Source of the DNA: Flavobacteriaceae bacterium
GTDB lineage: Bacteria; Bacteroidota; Bacteroidia; Flavobacteriales; Flavobacteriaceae
NCBI GenBank assembly: GCA_014238425.1
Contig: JABABD010000005.1
Coordinates: 1-64,000 of the forward strand
DNA: 64,000 nucleotides
Direction: 5' to 3'
Shown here piece by piece: positions 26,221 through 36,013 of the stretch; the stretch's first letter is position 1, and each line of letters begins with the position of its first letter. The position numbers were made by a program, and so were the translations under genes. The notes beneath the pieces are model-generated. The model was given only the letters and a program-made list of their open reading frames with translations, searched no databases and was not told where the DNA came from.

Positions 26221-27735
26221 TTAACCATTCATATTTAATAATTCATCTAAATAGTCTCTAGTATTAGATAAACGTGGGACTTTATGCTGACCACCAAGCT
26301 TATTGTTACCTTTAAGCCAATCATAGAATAGATGTTCTCGAGCTTGGTTTATCTTAGGTTTGTTAAGTGTCATATTATTGTATCTCTTTGCTTCATAATC
26401 TGAGTTAAGTGATTTTAAAGCATTATCAAGGAGCTCATTGAAGTAGTCTATGTCCTTTGGTGGTGTCTTGAATTCTATAAGCCATTCATGAGCGCCTTTT
26501 TCCTTCCCTTCCATAAAAATGGGTGCAGCTGTGTAATCCACGATTTCGGCTTTGGTTTTCTTACAGACTTTTTTTAATGCATCTTCAGCGTTTTCAATAA
26601 TTAATTCTTCTCCAAAAGCATTAATATGATGTTTTGTACGTCCAGATACTTTTATTCTATAGGGATCAATTGAAGTAAAGCGAACGGTGTCTCCTATTTT
26701 GTATCGCCAAAGCCCGGCATTAGTGGTGATGATCACTGCATAATTTGTATCCTTTTCTACTTCAGAAAGTGGAATGATTTTTTGGTTTGTAGTTCCATAG
26801 GTATTCATTGGAATGAATTCGTAAAAAATACCATAGTCTAACATTAAAAGAAGTTCAGACGAGTTGTTTAGATCTTGAATGGCAAAGAATCCTTCAGATG
26901 CATTATAAATTTCATAATATTTAAAATTTTTCTTCGGCAGAATATTTTTGTACTGATCCTTGTAAGGCATAAAACTTACACCGCCATGAAAATAGACTTC
27001 AAGATTTGGCCAAATCTCAATTAAATTAGATTTTCCAGTGGTTTCCAAAACATTATTCAAGAGCACTAGCATCCATGAGGGTACGCCAGCTAGACTGGTG
27101 ACATTCTCTTGTATGGTTTCATCAACAATAGCTTGCATTTTAGCTTCCCAATCACTCATTAATGATACTTTATTGCTGGGTGTGCTACTGAATTCTGCCC
27201 AAAAAGGCATGTTGTCAATCAAGATAGCGGATAGATCGCCAAAAACGGTTCCGTTTTCTTCGTATAATTCTTTGCTGCCGCCAAGACGAAGACTTTTTCC
27301 TGTAAATAATTGCGAATTCTCATTATTGTTTAAATACATACACAGCAAATCCTTGCTTGCAGCATAATGACAGTCTTCAAGAGAATCTGTGCTAACGGGA
27401 ATGAATTTACTTTTAGCATTTGTAGTCCCGCTAGATTTAGCGAACCATTTAATAGGTGTTGGCCAAAATATATTTTGCTCTCCTTTTCGAGAACGCTCTA
27501 TAGTATCTTGATAATCTTCATAAGATGACACCCTAACTCTTTCAGAAAAGGTTTCGTAGCTATTTATGGATGCAAAATCATATTGCTTTCCAATTTCCGT
27601 ATCTTTTGCAGTGTCAATAAGGGTTTGAAGTAATTCATGTTGTACTTCATTAGGGTATTTTAAGAACAATTCAATCTGATGAAAGCGCTTTTTCAAGAAC
27701 CATGTAGCAATTGAATTGACTAGAGGGATTGGCAT
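26221..27735 (-). CDS. GH3 family acyl-adenylate/amide synthetase
   Basis: Protein of 504 residues. GH3 proteins are ANL-fold enzymes that activate a carboxylate with ATP and join it to an amino acid; the plant members conjugate auxin and jasmonate. Three nucleotide motifs are present: SSGTTNAKSKFIPVS, YNASEGFFAIQDL and WRYKIGDTVRFT, followed by GRTKHHINAFGEELI. In Bacteroidota the substrate is unknown. It is a single gene, divergent from DUF2797. Confidence 0.9.
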   Translation of the reverse strand: MPIPLVNSIATWFLKKRFHQIELFLKYPNEVQHELLQTLIDTAKDTEIGKQYDFASINSYETFSERVRVSSYEDYQDTIERSRKGEQNIFWPTPIKWFAKSSGTTNAKSKFIPVSTDSLEDCHYAASKDLLCMYLNNNENSQLFTGKSLRLGGSKELYEENGTVFGDLSAILIDNMPFWAEFSSTPSNKVSLMSDWEAKMQAIVDETIQENVTSLAGVPSWMLVLLNNVLETTGKSNLIEIWPNLEVYFHGGVSFMPYKDQYKNILPKKNFKYYEIYNASEGFFAIQDLNNSSELLLMLDYGIFYEFIPMNTYGTTNQKIIPLSEVEKDTNYAVIITTNAGLWRYKIGDTVRFTSIDPYRIKVSGRTKHHINAFGEELIIENAEDALKKVCKKTKAEIVDYTAAPIFMEGKEKGAHEWLIEFKTPPKDIDYFNELLDNALKSLNSDYEAKRYNNMTLNKPKINQAREHLFYDWLKGNNKLGGQHKVPRLSNTRDYLDELLNMNG

Positions 27736-27779
27736 ATATTAGTTATCTTTACGGAGCTAAAATTACTAAAATCTTTTAA

Positions 27780-28574
27780 ATGAGTTATCAAGGAGTGTTG
27801 ACCAAAATGCAGACTGAATTTTCAAACCCAATACAATATTATTTAGTGTTTGAGAATGACTTTATTCATATGAACCAACTCCTCAATAAAAAGATTAAGA
27901 TATCATTTATCAAACATCAATGTATTAACTGTAAGAATGATAGGTCTATTTATAGACAAGGGTTTTGTAAAACTTGTTTTTTTGAGATTCCTCAGGCTGC
28001 AGATTGGATTATGCGACCTGAACTCAGTACAGCCCATTTAGATAAAGAAGACCGTGATTTAGAGTACGAAAAAAAAGTCCAGTTACAACCACATATAGTG
28101 TATTTGGCAAATTCAAGTAATGTAAAAGTTGGAGTTACTAGGAAAAGTCAAGTGCCAACACGATGGATAGATCAAGGGGCGCATGAAGCCATTGAAATTG
28201 TTGAGGTGCCTAATAGGTATCTAGCCGGAATTACTGAAGTTGCGCTAAAAGACCATGTGAGTGATAAGACCAATTGGAGGACAATGCTTAAAAACGATAT
28301 CGAAGATCAAGATTTAGTTGAGTGGCGAACCAAATTGAAAGGATATATCCCGGATGAGGCTAAAGACTATTTTATTGAAAGTAACACAGAAACTAGTATA
28401 GAGTTTCCAGTGTTTAGATATCCTGAAAAACCTAAAAGCCTAAATTTAAACAAAACGCCTAGCTATTCTGGGACGTTAAAAGGCATAAAAGGACAGTATC
28501 TTATTTTTGAAGATGACACCGTTTTTAATATTCGAGCTAATGAAGGTTATATGGTGGATATTGTTGTGGGATGA
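27780..28574 (+). CDS. DUF2797 domain protein with zinc-ribbon motif
   Basis: Protein of 264 residues. Four Cys form a zinc-ribbon pattern (CINCKNDRSIYRQGFCKTCF). The middle part (VYLANSSNVKVGVTRKSQVPTRWIDQGA) looks like the GIY-YIG-like region of DUF2797 proteins, and the C-terminus is a small beta domain (TLKGIKGQYLIFEDDTVFNI). Function unknown; a nucleic-acid role is plausible from the zinc ribbon and GIY-YIG resemblance. It stands alone, divergent from GH3. Confidence 0.85.
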   Translation: MSYQGVLTKMQTEFSNPIQYYLVFENDFIHMNQLLNKKIKISFIKHQCINCKNDRSIYRQGFCKTCFFEIPQAADWIMRPELSTAHLDKEDRDLEYEKKVQLQPHIVYLANSSNVKVGVTRKSQVPTRWIDQGAHEAIEIVEVPNRYLAGITEVALKDHVSDKTNWRTMLKNDIEDQDLVEWRTKLKGYIPDEAKDYFIESNTETSIEFPVFRYPEKPKSLNLNKTPSYSGTLKGIKGQYLIFEDDTVFNIRANEGYMVDIVVG

Positions 28575-28640
28575 TTTTTTGGGTTGAAAAATCAAACACG
28601 ATACATCAAATATGTTTTGCCTTTACAATTTTATGAAACT

Positions 28641-29006
28641 CTAATCTACTTCAATTAATATTCTATCAAAACCACCATCAAGACCAAGTACAAAGGCATC
28701 TGGAAATCTGTCTTGACGCATCTTGTTTCTATAAACAACAGCATCGGGAAGAGATTTGAATAACTTGGTGAAAAATCGAGTCATCCCATCACTGTATGTT
28801 TGAGAAAACAAATTTTCAACGTTATTGAAGTGTCCTTCTCTATGATTTTTCATAAAAGCTCCTAATTGAACTGTATAAATAATCTCTTGAGAATCTTTGT
28901 CTTGTAAGGTGGTAATCAATGATTCAAAATTGTCTTTGTTTTGTGCAACAGATTCAAATGAAAGAAAACAGAAGAGCACTATGAGGGTAGTGGTTAGCGT
29001 ATTCAT
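28641..29006 (-). CDS. Small exported SPOR-like protein
   Basis: Protein of 121 residues with a signal peptide ending SVAQ. The remainder has the outline of a single SPOR domain: an opening strand YTVQLGAFMK, then a helix (NVENLFSQTYSDGMTRFF) and a closing section (AVVYRNKMRQDRFPDAFVLG). SPOR domains bind glycan strands lacking stem peptides. Here it is the whole mature protein, which would make it a free periplasmic peptidoglycan binder. The identification is by pattern and moderate. Confidence 0.65.
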   Translation of the reverse strand: MNTLTTTLIVLFCFLSFESVAQNKDNFESLITTLQDKDSQEIIYTVQLGAFMKNHREGHFNNVENLFSQTYSDGMTRFFTKLFKSLPDAVVYRNKMRQDRFPDAFVLGLDGGFDRILIEVD

Positions 29007-29048
29007 TAGTCTAAAAGTTTAATTAGCTAACGTTAAAAATAGGATTTT

Positions 29049-29672
29049 TTATATAAAGTAGAGCTTTAGGGCCTGAAATAGTCCAATAGAGATGAGTAAA
29101 ATTCCAGTTACTTTGTTTAGGACTAAGGTAATATTCTGACTCCTAGATTTTATAAAATTACTGAATTTGCTGTATGCATACAGCGTTACTATTTTACCCA
29201 AGTAAATACCTGAAAAGAAAAGCACTATAATAGAAAGTGATGAATCCATGGCTAAATTAAAATTTTTCATATTAATAAAACCTATAGCGATAATCCAATA
29301 GATTAGCACTGGTGGGTTGAGTAAACCTAATACAAAACCAACAAGATATTTTGAGATTTTTCTTCTGGGTTTTTTCTCACTATTCTCTTTTTTATTTTTA
29401 AGTAGTAAATAGGTGCCTACCGCTAAGAGAACTGTTGCAATAATGAATTGAATCCACATATTCTTGTTTACAAAATTTTGTACAACAGTTGTACAATGCA
29501 ATGCATAAAGCGATAGGATGACTTCTGCCACACCAGCAGCAATTATGATCTTAAGAGCTTGGTGTGAGCTTTGTTTTAAGGTGGTGTTCATCACTGCTAT
29601 GTTTGAAGCTCCTATAGGAAGCGCTCCTAAAACAGCGGCAATAAAACCTAATATGAAATATACTAAAGTCAT
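29049..29672 (-). CDS. LysE family exporter
   Basis: Start placed at 29672 (MTLVYFILGFIAAVLGALPIG); the in-frame ATG at 29699 would add nine polar residues. About 207 residues with six hydrophobic segments and the LysE-like opening loop GALPIGASNIAVMNTTLKQS. LysE/RhtB proteins export amino acids or similar small molecules. Substrate unknown. It faces the same way as the AsmA-like gene, starting 50 bases after that gene ends. Confidence 0.85.
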   Translation of the reverse strand: MTLVYFILGFIAAVLGALPIGASNIAVMNTTLKQSSHQALKIIIAAGVAEVILSLYALHCTTVVQNFVNKNMWIQFIIATVLLAVGTYLLLKNKKENSEKKPRRKISKYLVGFVLGLLNPPVLIYWIIAIGFINMKNFNLAMDSSLSIIVLFFSGIYLGKIVTLYAYSKFSNFIKSRSQNITLVLNKVTGILLISIGLFQALKLYFI

Positions 29673-29721
29673 GAATTGTTTGTAGGAATGACAACTCAAA
29701 ACTTACAAAGTTTAAGAATAA

Positions 29722-32391
29722 TTAATTGATAGTGTCTTTTGCAGTGGAATCCTTTTTCTTCTTTGTTTTGTTAATTAAACCATCAAGTACATCTTTTATG
29801 GCATTGTCTCCATTAAGTGGCGGTGTGCTAGTATCAGTTGCGGTACTGTCTTTCGATTTGGTATCGGTCGAATCTTTTTTTGTAGAGTTCTCTTCTTTGT
29901 TTTTGCCAAGCACATCACTTAATAAATCTTTGATCTTGTCTTTTCCGTCATTGATCAATTTCTGTTTTTCGATTTCAATAAGCTGTTTGGTCAAATTGGA
30001 AATTCCACTGGTTAGGTCAGTCTTAACGTTAGGACTTTTATAGTTTCCTGTAATATTAGCGGTCACCGGAATCGTAATTTTATTGACCTCTGGGTCGTTG
30101 ATCTTTCCAATCAATCTATTTATGTCGCTACCAAGATATTTAGCCGGTACATTGAAAACAGCATTATAGCTAAGAGTTTCATTAAAACCATGAGATCCAG
30201 TAACTGTAATATCGATGTCCTTATATTTTATGGTGAATGGATTTACAGTGACTTGTCCGTTTTTAAAATTCAACGTTGTTTTAAGATCTTTTAAATCTAG
30301 TTTGTCAAACTCAACAAAATTTAAGGCTCCTTTTAATCCATCTAATACGCCTGAGCTATTCGATAAAATTTTTGAAGTCAATACTTCTGCAAATGCATCT
30401 CCTGAAATACTTGATATTTCTGGAGTATAATCATTACTAAGGTTTCCTGACAAATTTATGGTAGTATTCAGTTTTCCTTGCAAAATTTTAGCAATAGGTG
30501 CAAGTGTCTGTAGTAACTCTAGATTTTCAAAGGATTCTGAAATATCAAAATTATCAATGCCTAAATTCATATTAAAGACAGGAATATCTTTAGTAGTATT
30601 TACATTGCCTTTAATAGCTATTTTTCCATCAAATAAACTTGATGTAACGTTTTCTAATGTTGCAATTTCTTGTTTGATTGTCAGTTTGCCTTTTACATCT
30701 TCAAGCTTTAGGTTGTCATAAATGACGGTTTTTGCATTTGCATACATTATAGCGTCTAAAAATGATGGAATTTTTAACGGAGTATTACCATCAGTTTTAT
30801 TCGTTGTATTTCCTTCTGAGGTGTTTTCGACCATAAAATCGTTAACAGCAAAACGATTAGAGGTCACATTAAAAATCCCTTGAAGATTTTTGTCACTTAG
30901 TAAAAACCCTAATAGATTTTTCAGAGATCCTGTTGCCGCTATATCACTACCGCCTGTTACGGCACTAAAGCTTTCTAATGTCGTAGTTCCAGGTTTAAAA
31001 TTCACGGCCGCTTTAGAAACATGTATAGGGTTAACAATCTCTTCTGATGAAAAAATGAAATCACTTATTGTTATATCTCCATTGTTTTTAATTCTTTCAT
31101 AGGCATTAGTTTCAATAGCATTCATATCAAAAGTCGTATTGAGTTTCCCTTTTAAAATACCTTGGAGTTCATTTTTTAAATCTATGGGGTATGCTTTATT
31201 AATATTGGCTAGGTTTAATACGCCATCAATATTAGCATTAACCAGTATATTATTAGTTAGATTCTTGAATGTGCCATTGCCCTTAAATTCATCTGAATCT
31301 ATCTTGAAATTAAGATTGTTGATAGCAATATATGTGTCGTTAGCCATTCCGGTTTCATTTTTTATAGTAGCGTTGATGTTAATGTTTTCAACGCTTTTCG
31401 GCAGCTCTGGATATTTGAACGAAGCATTATTAGATACGATATTGATATCTATATTAGGAATGCGTTTAGCATTACTGACACCTTTTATTTCCCCATCTAC
31501 TTTAAAATTACCTGTAGTAGTAACATTTTCGATGTTTTTAGAATACTGAGAAGGAATAACTGCTAGAAAATCTTTGAAAGATGATTCTGGATTTTCAAAC
31601 CTAATATTAATATCTTGGCCATCTTCCAACTGTTTAACAAATCCGTCAAATCTTAAGGGAAGATTATTGATGAAACCTTTATTCTCTTTAAACGTATAGA
31701 TGTTCTTTTTAAGATTTAGATCTATTATAGCATCTAATTTTACATAATTGTTTTTTAAGTAAGATGTGCTATCAATTTCTAGAGATACTCTGGCCTCTGA
31801 AGTAGTATTAAGCTCAGAAATATTAGTGGAGAAATTGCCTTCCCCTGTATGATTTAAATCGACGATTGCAATTTTCAAACCTGATTTTTCATCCAAATAA
31901 TACAATGCACTTTCGTCTATAGCATAATCCTCGATATCAAAACTGAAAGTATTATTGTTATTATTTGATGTACTAGTGCTATCGTCAGATTTTGCAATGT
32001 CATAATTGTTATTGCCAAAGGCATCTGTTTTCAAAGTTATTAAGGCTTCCTTCAAGACAATTTCATTAATTTGTATGGGGTCATCACTCGATTTTTTAAA
32101 CAAATCTTTTATAGGCATTTCTAATGAGAGGGTCTTAGCAATAGCGAAGGTTTCTCCTTTAAAAGGTGCATTGTTAATGATAGAGAGGTCATCAATGCGG
32201 ACTTTTGCTTTTGGGAAACTACTTAAAAGGCTCAAGTTTAGATCTGTAAAATCTACTTGGGCATCAACACTATTATTGATATAATTTTTAACAACATCTT
32301 TAATCTGCGACTCAAAAACAAAAGGTATCGCAATTAAAAGTAGAATAACAATTAGTAGAGAAATACCGAGGATTTTCAGAATTTTTTTCAT
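29722..32391 (-). CDS. Large AsmA-like protein
   Basis: Protein of 889 residues. One N-terminal membrane helix (ILGISLLIVILLLIAIPFVF) anchors a long beta-rich body of AsmA type: DVVKNYINNSVDAQVDFTDL at the start, SLLSSFPKAKVRIDDLSI, and the C-terminal AsmA segment with LDLKDLKTTLNFKNGQVTV and SLSYN-like strands near 780. AsmA-superfamily proteins (AsmA, TamB, YhdP) span the periplasm and move phospholipids to the outer membrane. The final 70 residues are Lys/Ser/Thr/Asp-rich and low complexity, an uncommon tail. Alone in its transcription unit with LysE downstream. Confidence 0.88.
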   Translation of the reverse strand: MKKILKILGISLLIVILLLIAIPFVFESQIKDVVKNYINNSVDAQVDFTDLNLSLLSSFPKAKVRIDDLSIINNAPFKGETFAIAKTLSLEMPIKDLFKKSSDDPIQINEIVLKEALITLKTDAFGNNNYDIAKSDDSTSTSNNNNNTFSFDIEDYAIDESALYYLDEKSGLKIAIVDLNHTGEGNFSTNISELNTTSEARVSLEIDSTSYLKNNYVKLDAIIDLNLKKNIYTFKENKGFINNLPLRFDGFVKQLEDGQDINIRFENPESSFKDFLAVIPSQYSKNIENVTTTGNFKVDGEIKGVSNAKRIPNIDINIVSNNASFKYPELPKSVENININATIKNETGMANDTYIAINNLNFKIDSDEFKGNGTFKNLTNNILVNANIDGVLNLANINKAYPIDLKNELQGILKGKLNTTFDMNAIETNAYERIKNNGDITISDFIFSSEEIVNPIHVSKAAVNFKPGTTTLESFSAVTGGSDIAATGSLKNLLGFLLSDKNLQGIFNVTSNRFAVNDFMVENTSEGNTTNKTDGNTPLKIPSFLDAIMYANAKTVIYDNLKLEDVKGKLTIKQEIATLENVTSSLFDGKIAIKGNVNTTKDIPVFNMNLGIDNFDISESFENLELLQTLAPIAKILQGKLNTTINLSGNLSNDYTPEISSISGDAFAEVLTSKILSNSSGVLDGLKGALNFVEFDKLDLKDLKTTLNFKNGQVTVNPFTIKYKDIDITVTGSHGFNETLSYNAVFNVPAKYLGSDINRLIGKINDPEVNKITIPVTANITGNYKSPNVKTDLTSGISNLTKQLIEIEKQKLINDGKDKIKDLLSDVLGKNKEENSTKKDSTDTKSKDSTATDTSTPPLNGDNAIKDVLDGLINKTKKKKDSTAKDTIN

Positions 32392-32475
32392 GAGTCATAG
32401 TTTGTAAGTATCTACGTATTAATATAGCAGTAAGGATACATGATGCCTAAAGTTTAATAAAAATTTAAGCTTTTG

Positions 32476-33180
32476 TTAATCTAATGATATTTCCTCGTTT
32501 ATTTTTAGATTAAATCGTTTTCTGAAAAGATAGACACCAAAATACAAAAATGGCGTGTCTAAGGCAGCTATAAATACTTTAAACAAGAACCCACTAATCA
32601 GTAAGCCATAGAAATTTTCCCAATCAATAATTTTGAAAGAGCAAAGTAGAAAAACGATTGTAAAGGTGTCTATGAATTGCGATAACCAAGTAGAGAAATT
32701 ATTACGTAACCACAAATGTTTTCCTTTAGTAAGACGCTTCCAAAAATGATAAATCTGGATATCCACAAATTGCGCGAATAAATAAGTAATCATACTAGCA
32801 AAAACGGCTATAGAGGAATTCCCGAAAACTGTTTTGAATGTTTTGTCATCGACATAAGACCACGAAGTGGCAGGAACAGAATCAGCTACTAAGATGATGG
32901 CTAATGAAAATAATGAAGCAAAAATCCCTGCAATTACTATCTGATTGGCGTTTTTCTTTCCATAAATTTCACTTATTAAATCTGTTATTAAGAATGTAAT
33001 TGGGTATGGTAATATGCCAACAGAAATTTCAAAAAGTTTCGACCCGAAAACTTCGACATCCACTGGATGCCAATAAAAGAATTTCTGGAAGATAAGATTA
33101 GAAACCACTAGAGAAGTGATAAACAAAGCACCCAGATATAGATAAATTCGATGAGCAACCCGTTTGTCTTTTTGTGTCAT
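32476..33180 (-). CDS. Queuosine precursor transporter (YhhQ/VUT family)
   Basis: Protein of 234 residues with six hydrophobic segments. Typical YhhQ features include the TFLITDLISEIYGKKNANQ motif and the FAQFVDIQIYHFWKRLTKG segment. The family imports queuine precursors (preQ0/preQ1) for tRNA modification. It is a single gene here, divergent from the folK fusion, and no other queuosine gene is in the window. Confidence 0.88.
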   Translation of the reverse strand: MTQKDKRVAHRIYLYLGALFITSLVVSNLIFQKFFYWHPVDVEVFGSKLFEISVGILPYPITFLITDLISEIYGKKNANQIVIAGIFASLFSLAIILVADSVPATSWSYVDDKTFKTVFGNSSIAVFASMITYLFAQFVDIQIYHFWKRLTKGKHLWLRNNFSTWLSQFIDTFTIVFLLCSFKIIDWENFYGLLISGFLFKVFIAALDTPFLYFGVYLFRKRFNLKINEEISLD

Positions 33181-33250
33181 ATAAACTTATTAACAGATAC
33201 TATCAAAGATAGGATAAAGTAAATTTCTTTTAGTTATTTTGCTCCTGTTT

Positions 33251-34396
33251 ATGATGGAATTGAAAACTGCATATTTGTCATTAGGAAGTAATAAAGGAGA
33301 TAAGTTCAAGAATCTTCAAGATGCGGTCGATGAGGTTTACACCTATATTGGTAATGTAAAATTGATTTCTAAAGTCTACCAATCACCATCTTTCGGATTC
33401 GAGAGCGATGATTTTCTTAATACATGTTTAATTGTTGAAACGGGATTAACTGCCTCTCAAACAATGAAACAACTTCTTAAGATAGAAGAGCGTTTAGGGA
33501 GGCAGAGGACATCTGGTAGTTATGAGGCCAGGACTATTGATATAGATATTCTTTTTTTTGAAGATGCTATTATTAGCACTAAAGCACTACAAGTGCCTCA
33601 CCCAGAAATGACCAAGCGCAGATTTGTGCTTCAGCCTTTAAACGATATTGCTTCTGGATTTGAGCATCCAAAATATAAAAAACCTGTAAACGAATTGCTT
33701 CAAGAATGTGATGATGATAGTATTTTGGAGCCTATTAGAATTTGGTTAAAGAATCCAAGAAAAAAACACTGTTTCACAGATTTCAACTACCTGGCAATTG
33801 AAGGTAATATAGGAGCAGGTAAAACAAGTTTAGCAACCATGATTGCAAGAGATTTTAACGCTAAACTAATATTAGAGCGCTTTGCCGACAATCCTTTTTT
33901 GCCTAAATTCTACGAAGACCAAAATCGCTATGCGTTCCCTTTAGAGATGTCATTTCTTGCAGATCGATATCAGCAGATCAGTGATGATTTGTCGCAATTA
34001 GATTTGTTTAAAGACTTCATTGTATCTGATTACGATGTGTTCAAATCCCTGATCTTTTCTAAAATCACCTTGCAAGAGGATGAATTTACCTTGTATAGAA
34101 AGCTATTTTATTTGATGTACAAGGATATCCCTAAACCAGATTTATACATCTATTTATATCAGAATACTGAGCGTTTAAGGGAGAATATTCGAAAGCGAGG
34201 CCGTGACTACGAACAGAATATAGATAGTGAGTATTTAGAAAAAATAAATACTGGCTATATTGATTTTTTGAAGAGCCAAACAGACATAAATGTTAAAATA
34301 ATTGATATTTCAGATTTGGATTTTGTCAAAAATAGAAGGGATTTCCTACAAATACTGGACGAAATGTGTTCTTTTGCCGTTAAGAAGTCTCTTTAG
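33251..34396 (+). CDS. folK: Fusion of HPPK (FolK) and a deoxynucleoside kinase
   Basis: Start set at the ATG pair 33251/33254, the second of which gives MELKTAYLSLGSNKGDK. The first 155 residues are hydroxymethyldihydropterin pyrophosphokinase: SLGSNKGD, YQSPSFGFESDDFLN, RTIDIDILFFED and VPHPEMTKRRFVLQPL. From about residue 180 comes a deoxynucleoside kinase: Walker A IEGNIGAGKTSL, ILERFADNPFLPKFYED, the ADRYQQI motif, and RENIRKRGRDYEQNI with the lid arginines. One polypeptide therefore joins folate synthesis to nucleoside salvage. The combination appears in other Flavobacteriia to my knowledge; why they are linked is unclear. Confidence 0.9.
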   Translation: MMELKTAYLSLGSNKGDKFKNLQDAVDEVYTYIGNVKLISKVYQSPSFGFESDDFLNTCLIVETGLTASQTMKQLLKIEERLGRQRTSGSYEARTIDIDILFFEDAIISTKALQVPHPEMTKRRFVLQPLNDIASGFEHPKYKKPVNELLQECDDDSILEPIRIWLKNPRKKHCFTDFNYLAIEGNIGAGKTSLATMIARDFNAKLILERFADNPFLPKFYEDQNRYAFPLEMSFLADRYQQISDDLSQLDLFKDFIVSDYDVFKSLIFSKITLQEDEFTLYRKLFYLMYKDIPKPDLYIYLYQNTERLRENIRKRGRDYEQNIDSEYLEKINTGYIDFLKSQTDINVKIIDISDLDFVKNRRDFLQILDEMCSFAVKKSL

Positions 34397-34416
34397 AGAG
34401 AAACCGAGCTAAATAT

Positions 34417-34448
34417 TTGTTTTTTAAAACTTTGTATTGTTATATTTG
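34417..34448 (+). promoter_or_regulatory. Possible promoter of the OmpA-TSP3 gene
   Basis: TATATTTG at 34441-34448 matches the -7 element and TTG at 34417-34419 lies 21 bases upstream, slightly longer than the usual spacing. The ATG at 34471 follows after 22 bases. The element lies inside the 5' extension of the frame that begins at 34417, which argues for the later start. Confidence 0.5.
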
Positions 34449-34470
34449 GCCATTAACAAGTACAATTTTG

Positions 34471-35964
34471 ATGAAAAATAAGGGATTAATTGTGACAATT
34501 ATTGCTCTAATCCTTATGAGCAACTTGTCATTTTCACAGAGTAGTACAAATAAGAGTAAGCCCCAAGTTACTGCATTATCAAAGGTTAATGTTAAGAATT
34601 ATAACCGTTGGTACGCAGGAGGAGGAGTTCACCATATTTTTGTACATGCAGACTTAAGGAATTTTGGAGTCAATGACAATAAAGGCCAATTTAGTTATGG
34701 ATTTTATGGTTATGGTGGCTATATGTTCAATTCTATTCTTGGAATTGAAGCTAAATTTCATTTCGACGATATTTACGGAGAACCACAACAGTGGTCAAAC
34801 GGTTATGATGTACGCTATACAGATAGAGAACTAGATCAAGTTTACTTTGAAGGAAAATCTGTGGGTGTAAAAATACTTGGAGTTTTTAATCTAAGTAATT
34901 TTGCGCCAAGCGGCAAACGATATCAAAGACGTTTCAATTTTGCTTTTTATACAGGTGTTGGATACCATCAATATACATCTAAACTATTCGATTTAGAAAC
35001 AGACGAGCCATTGACTGGAGCGAATTTCCAAGATAACGAATTACGTAATGACTATGCAAGTTCATGGTTCTTACCATTTGAATTAGGTGTGAGTTATAGA
35101 TTGAGCAGAAGAATTGATCTAGAATTCCGACCGGCTCTAAATATAAATCACGAGGATGATTTAGATGCAGCTATTTCTGATAAGCAAAATTTTGAATTGT
35201 TCTTTACTACTAGTTTAGGAGCTATTTATAAATTTGGACCGAAACGTAAACACCTTAAATGGACGAATGCTTATGATGAAGCTCTTATAGAAATAGGAGA
35301 TGGAGGAAACGACTTTGAGATTAAGGATATTGATGGTGATGGTGTTATAGATGAATTAGATAAAGATAATTACACGCCTAAAGGGGTTAAAGTATATGGT
35401 GATGGTACCTCCATCGATTCTGATCAAGATCAGACACCTGATTACAAGGATAAATGTCCGTTTAAGAAAGGTAAGCCTTACTTGCAAGGATGTCCTCCAA
35501 CAAAAGATACGGATGGTGATGGTGTATTTGATGATGTAGATGATTGTCCTACCATTCCAGGGCCGATTTCAAATAATGGCTGTCCTACGATTCCAGAATC
35601 TGTTCTGCAAGAGCTTAATTATATAGCTAAGAACATTTATTTTGAAACGAATAAAGCTGTTATCAAACCAAGATCTTATGGAGATTTGACAAGAATTGCT
35701 GATATTCTTCAAGAGTTCCCGAATGTCCGATTCTATATTGATGGGCATACAGATAATGTAGGTAACGATACTTATAATCTCGCTTTATCGAGAAGACGTG
35801 CAGCTGCGGTTGCAGTGTTTATCGAAAATAAAGGTGTAGATGGAAGACAATTAGAGTCTCGTGGATTCGGAGAATCTCGACCTATAGAATCTAATAGTTC
35901 TCCTGGAGGACGACAATTAAACCGTCGTGTTGAGATCAACTTAATAAATCCAGATCAGAATTAA
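34471..35964 (+). CDS. OmpA family protein with calcium-binding (thrombospondin type 3-like) repeats
   Basis: Start at 34471 gives a signal peptide MKNKGLIVTIIALILMSNLS ending FSQ, 497 residues in all. The first 260 residues resemble an outer-membrane barrel (GGGVHHIFVHADLRNFG, INHEDDLDAAI). Then come Asp-rich calcium-binding repeats (DIDGDGVIDELDKD, DSDQDQTPDYKDKCPF, DTDGDGVFDDVDDCP) and a C-terminal OmpA domain (NIYFETNKAVIK, DGHTDNVGNDTYNLALSRRR, LNRRVEINLI) binding peptidoglycan. It is an abundant-porin-like architecture of flavobacteria that links outer membrane and cell wall. Confidence 0.92.
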   Translation: MKNKGLIVTIIALILMSNLSFSQSSTNKSKPQVTALSKVNVKNYNRWYAGGGVHHIFVHADLRNFGVNDNKGQFSYGFYGYGGYMFNSILGIEAKFHFDDIYGEPQQWSNGYDVRYTDRELDQVYFEGKSVGVKILGVFNLSNFAPSGKRYQRRFNFAFYTGVGYHQYTSKLFDLETDEPLTGANFQDNELRNDYASSWFLPFELGVSYRLSRRIDLEFRPALNINHEDDLDAAISDKQNFELFFTTSLGAIYKFGPKRKHLKWTNAYDEALIEIGDGGNDFEIKDIDGDGVIDELDKDNYTPKGVKVYGDGTSIDSDQDQTPDYKDKCPFKKGKPYLQGCPPTKDTDGDGVFDDVDDCPTIPGPISNNGCPTIPESVLQELNYIAKNIYFETNKAVIKPRSYGDLTRIADILQEFPNVRFYIDGHTDNVGNDTYNLALSRRRAAAVAVFIENKGVDGRQLESRGFGESRPIESNSSPGGRQLNRRVEINLINPDQN

Positions 35965-35980
35965 GACTTCTTAATAATCA

Positions 35981-36013
35981 AAAAAAGAGCTTCAGTAATG
36001 AAGCTCTTTTTTT
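35981..36013. terminator. Bidirectional terminator between OmpA and TrmH-family genes
   Basis: AAAAAAGAGCTTCA (35981-35994) pairs with TGAAGCTCTTTTTT (35999-36012) around GTAA. It sits 17 bases after the OmpA stop and just touches the stop codon of the opposing gene, so it can end both transcripts. Confidence 0.85.

Noticed and set aside
31139..31549. 136-codon plus-strand frame within the AsmA-like gene
   Set aside because: Antisense shadow of a long clear coding region, with no signal or motif of its own.
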